From: Clostridiales bacterium
GTDB lineage: Bacteria; Bacillota; Clostridia; Tissierellales; Sedimentibacteraceae
Direction: 5' to 3'
Assembly (NCBI GenBank): GCA_003497505.1
Contig: DNNV01000224.1
Coordinates: 1 to 5,320 of the forward strand
Length of the DNA: 5,320 nucleotides
Shown here: positions 5,272 to 5,320 of the stretch, one piece after another
Position numbering within the stretch: the stretch's first letter is position 1
How the letters are laid out: each line of letters opens with the position of its first letter
Notes under the pieces: model-generated
What the model was told of the DNA's origin: nothing
The model's database searches: none
Seen by the model: the letters and a program-made list of their open reading frames with translations, nothing else
Made by a program: the position numbers and the translations under genes

Positions 5272-5320
5272 TAAATAACGGTGTTTGTTATGAACGGTGG
5301 AATTAAAGGAGCCAGCTAGC

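Noticed and set aside
5290..5319. Nine-codon frame at the window end (MNGGIKGAS)
   Set aside because: Too short and without a ribosome site. The AAAGGAG at 5305-5311 might serve a gene beginning past the window, but nothing of such a gene is visible.

Overview
The window is a nearly complete glycine reductase locus from a low-GC, AT-rich Gram-positive anaerobe. An amino-acid-fermenting (Stickland-type) member of the Clostridia or a related Firmicutes lineage is most likely. The evidence is the gene content (grdX, grdE, grdB, trxB, trxA, grdA), strong GGAGG-type ribosome binding sites, AT-rich codon use with AGA as the usual arginine codon, and a glycine riboswitch. I cannot name the species from sequence alone. 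Everything recognisable is on the + strand.

Layout. Positions 1-241 hold a likely promoter -10 box, a tandem glycine riboswitch and an intrinsic terminator that the riboswitch can control. Then come grdX (275-634), grdE (659-1939, starting at TTG) and grdB (1956-3260, read through an in-frame UGA as selenocysteine at 2997-2999). A 167-nt gap follows with a strong hairpin, a candidate internal promoter and three 9-nt direct repeats. The second block is trxB (3428-4363), trxA (4373-4690) and grdA (4745-5218, with a second in-frame UGA at 4874-4876). A 14-bp terminator hairpin (5240-5271) closes the block. The last ~50 nt hold no supported gene.

How the genes work together. GrdE (a pro-protein predicted to be cleaved at Cys242 to make a carbonyl cofactor) and the selenoprotein GrdB form substrate-binding component B. 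Component B binds glycine and passes the carboxymethyl group to the selenocysteine of GrdA (component A). Component C (GrdC/GrdD, not in this window) releases the product as acetyl phosphate. GrdA is left oxidised and is re-reduced by the dedicated thioredoxin TrxA, which takes electrons from NADPH through TrxB. The net result is glycine reduction to acetyl phosphate plus ammonia, with ATP gained through acetate kinase. The riboswitch ties expression to glycine.

Two proteins cannot be read by a standard-code gene caller. With UGA as stop, grdB breaks into two pieces and grdA loses its first 43 codons plus the Sec codon. I found no wholly new system. The points most worth a second look are the gene order (trxB-trxA-grdA after grdE-grdB, with grdC and grdD absent here), the GCAPC thioredoxin active site, the two-register terminator under the riboswitch, and the repeat-bearing leader of trxB.
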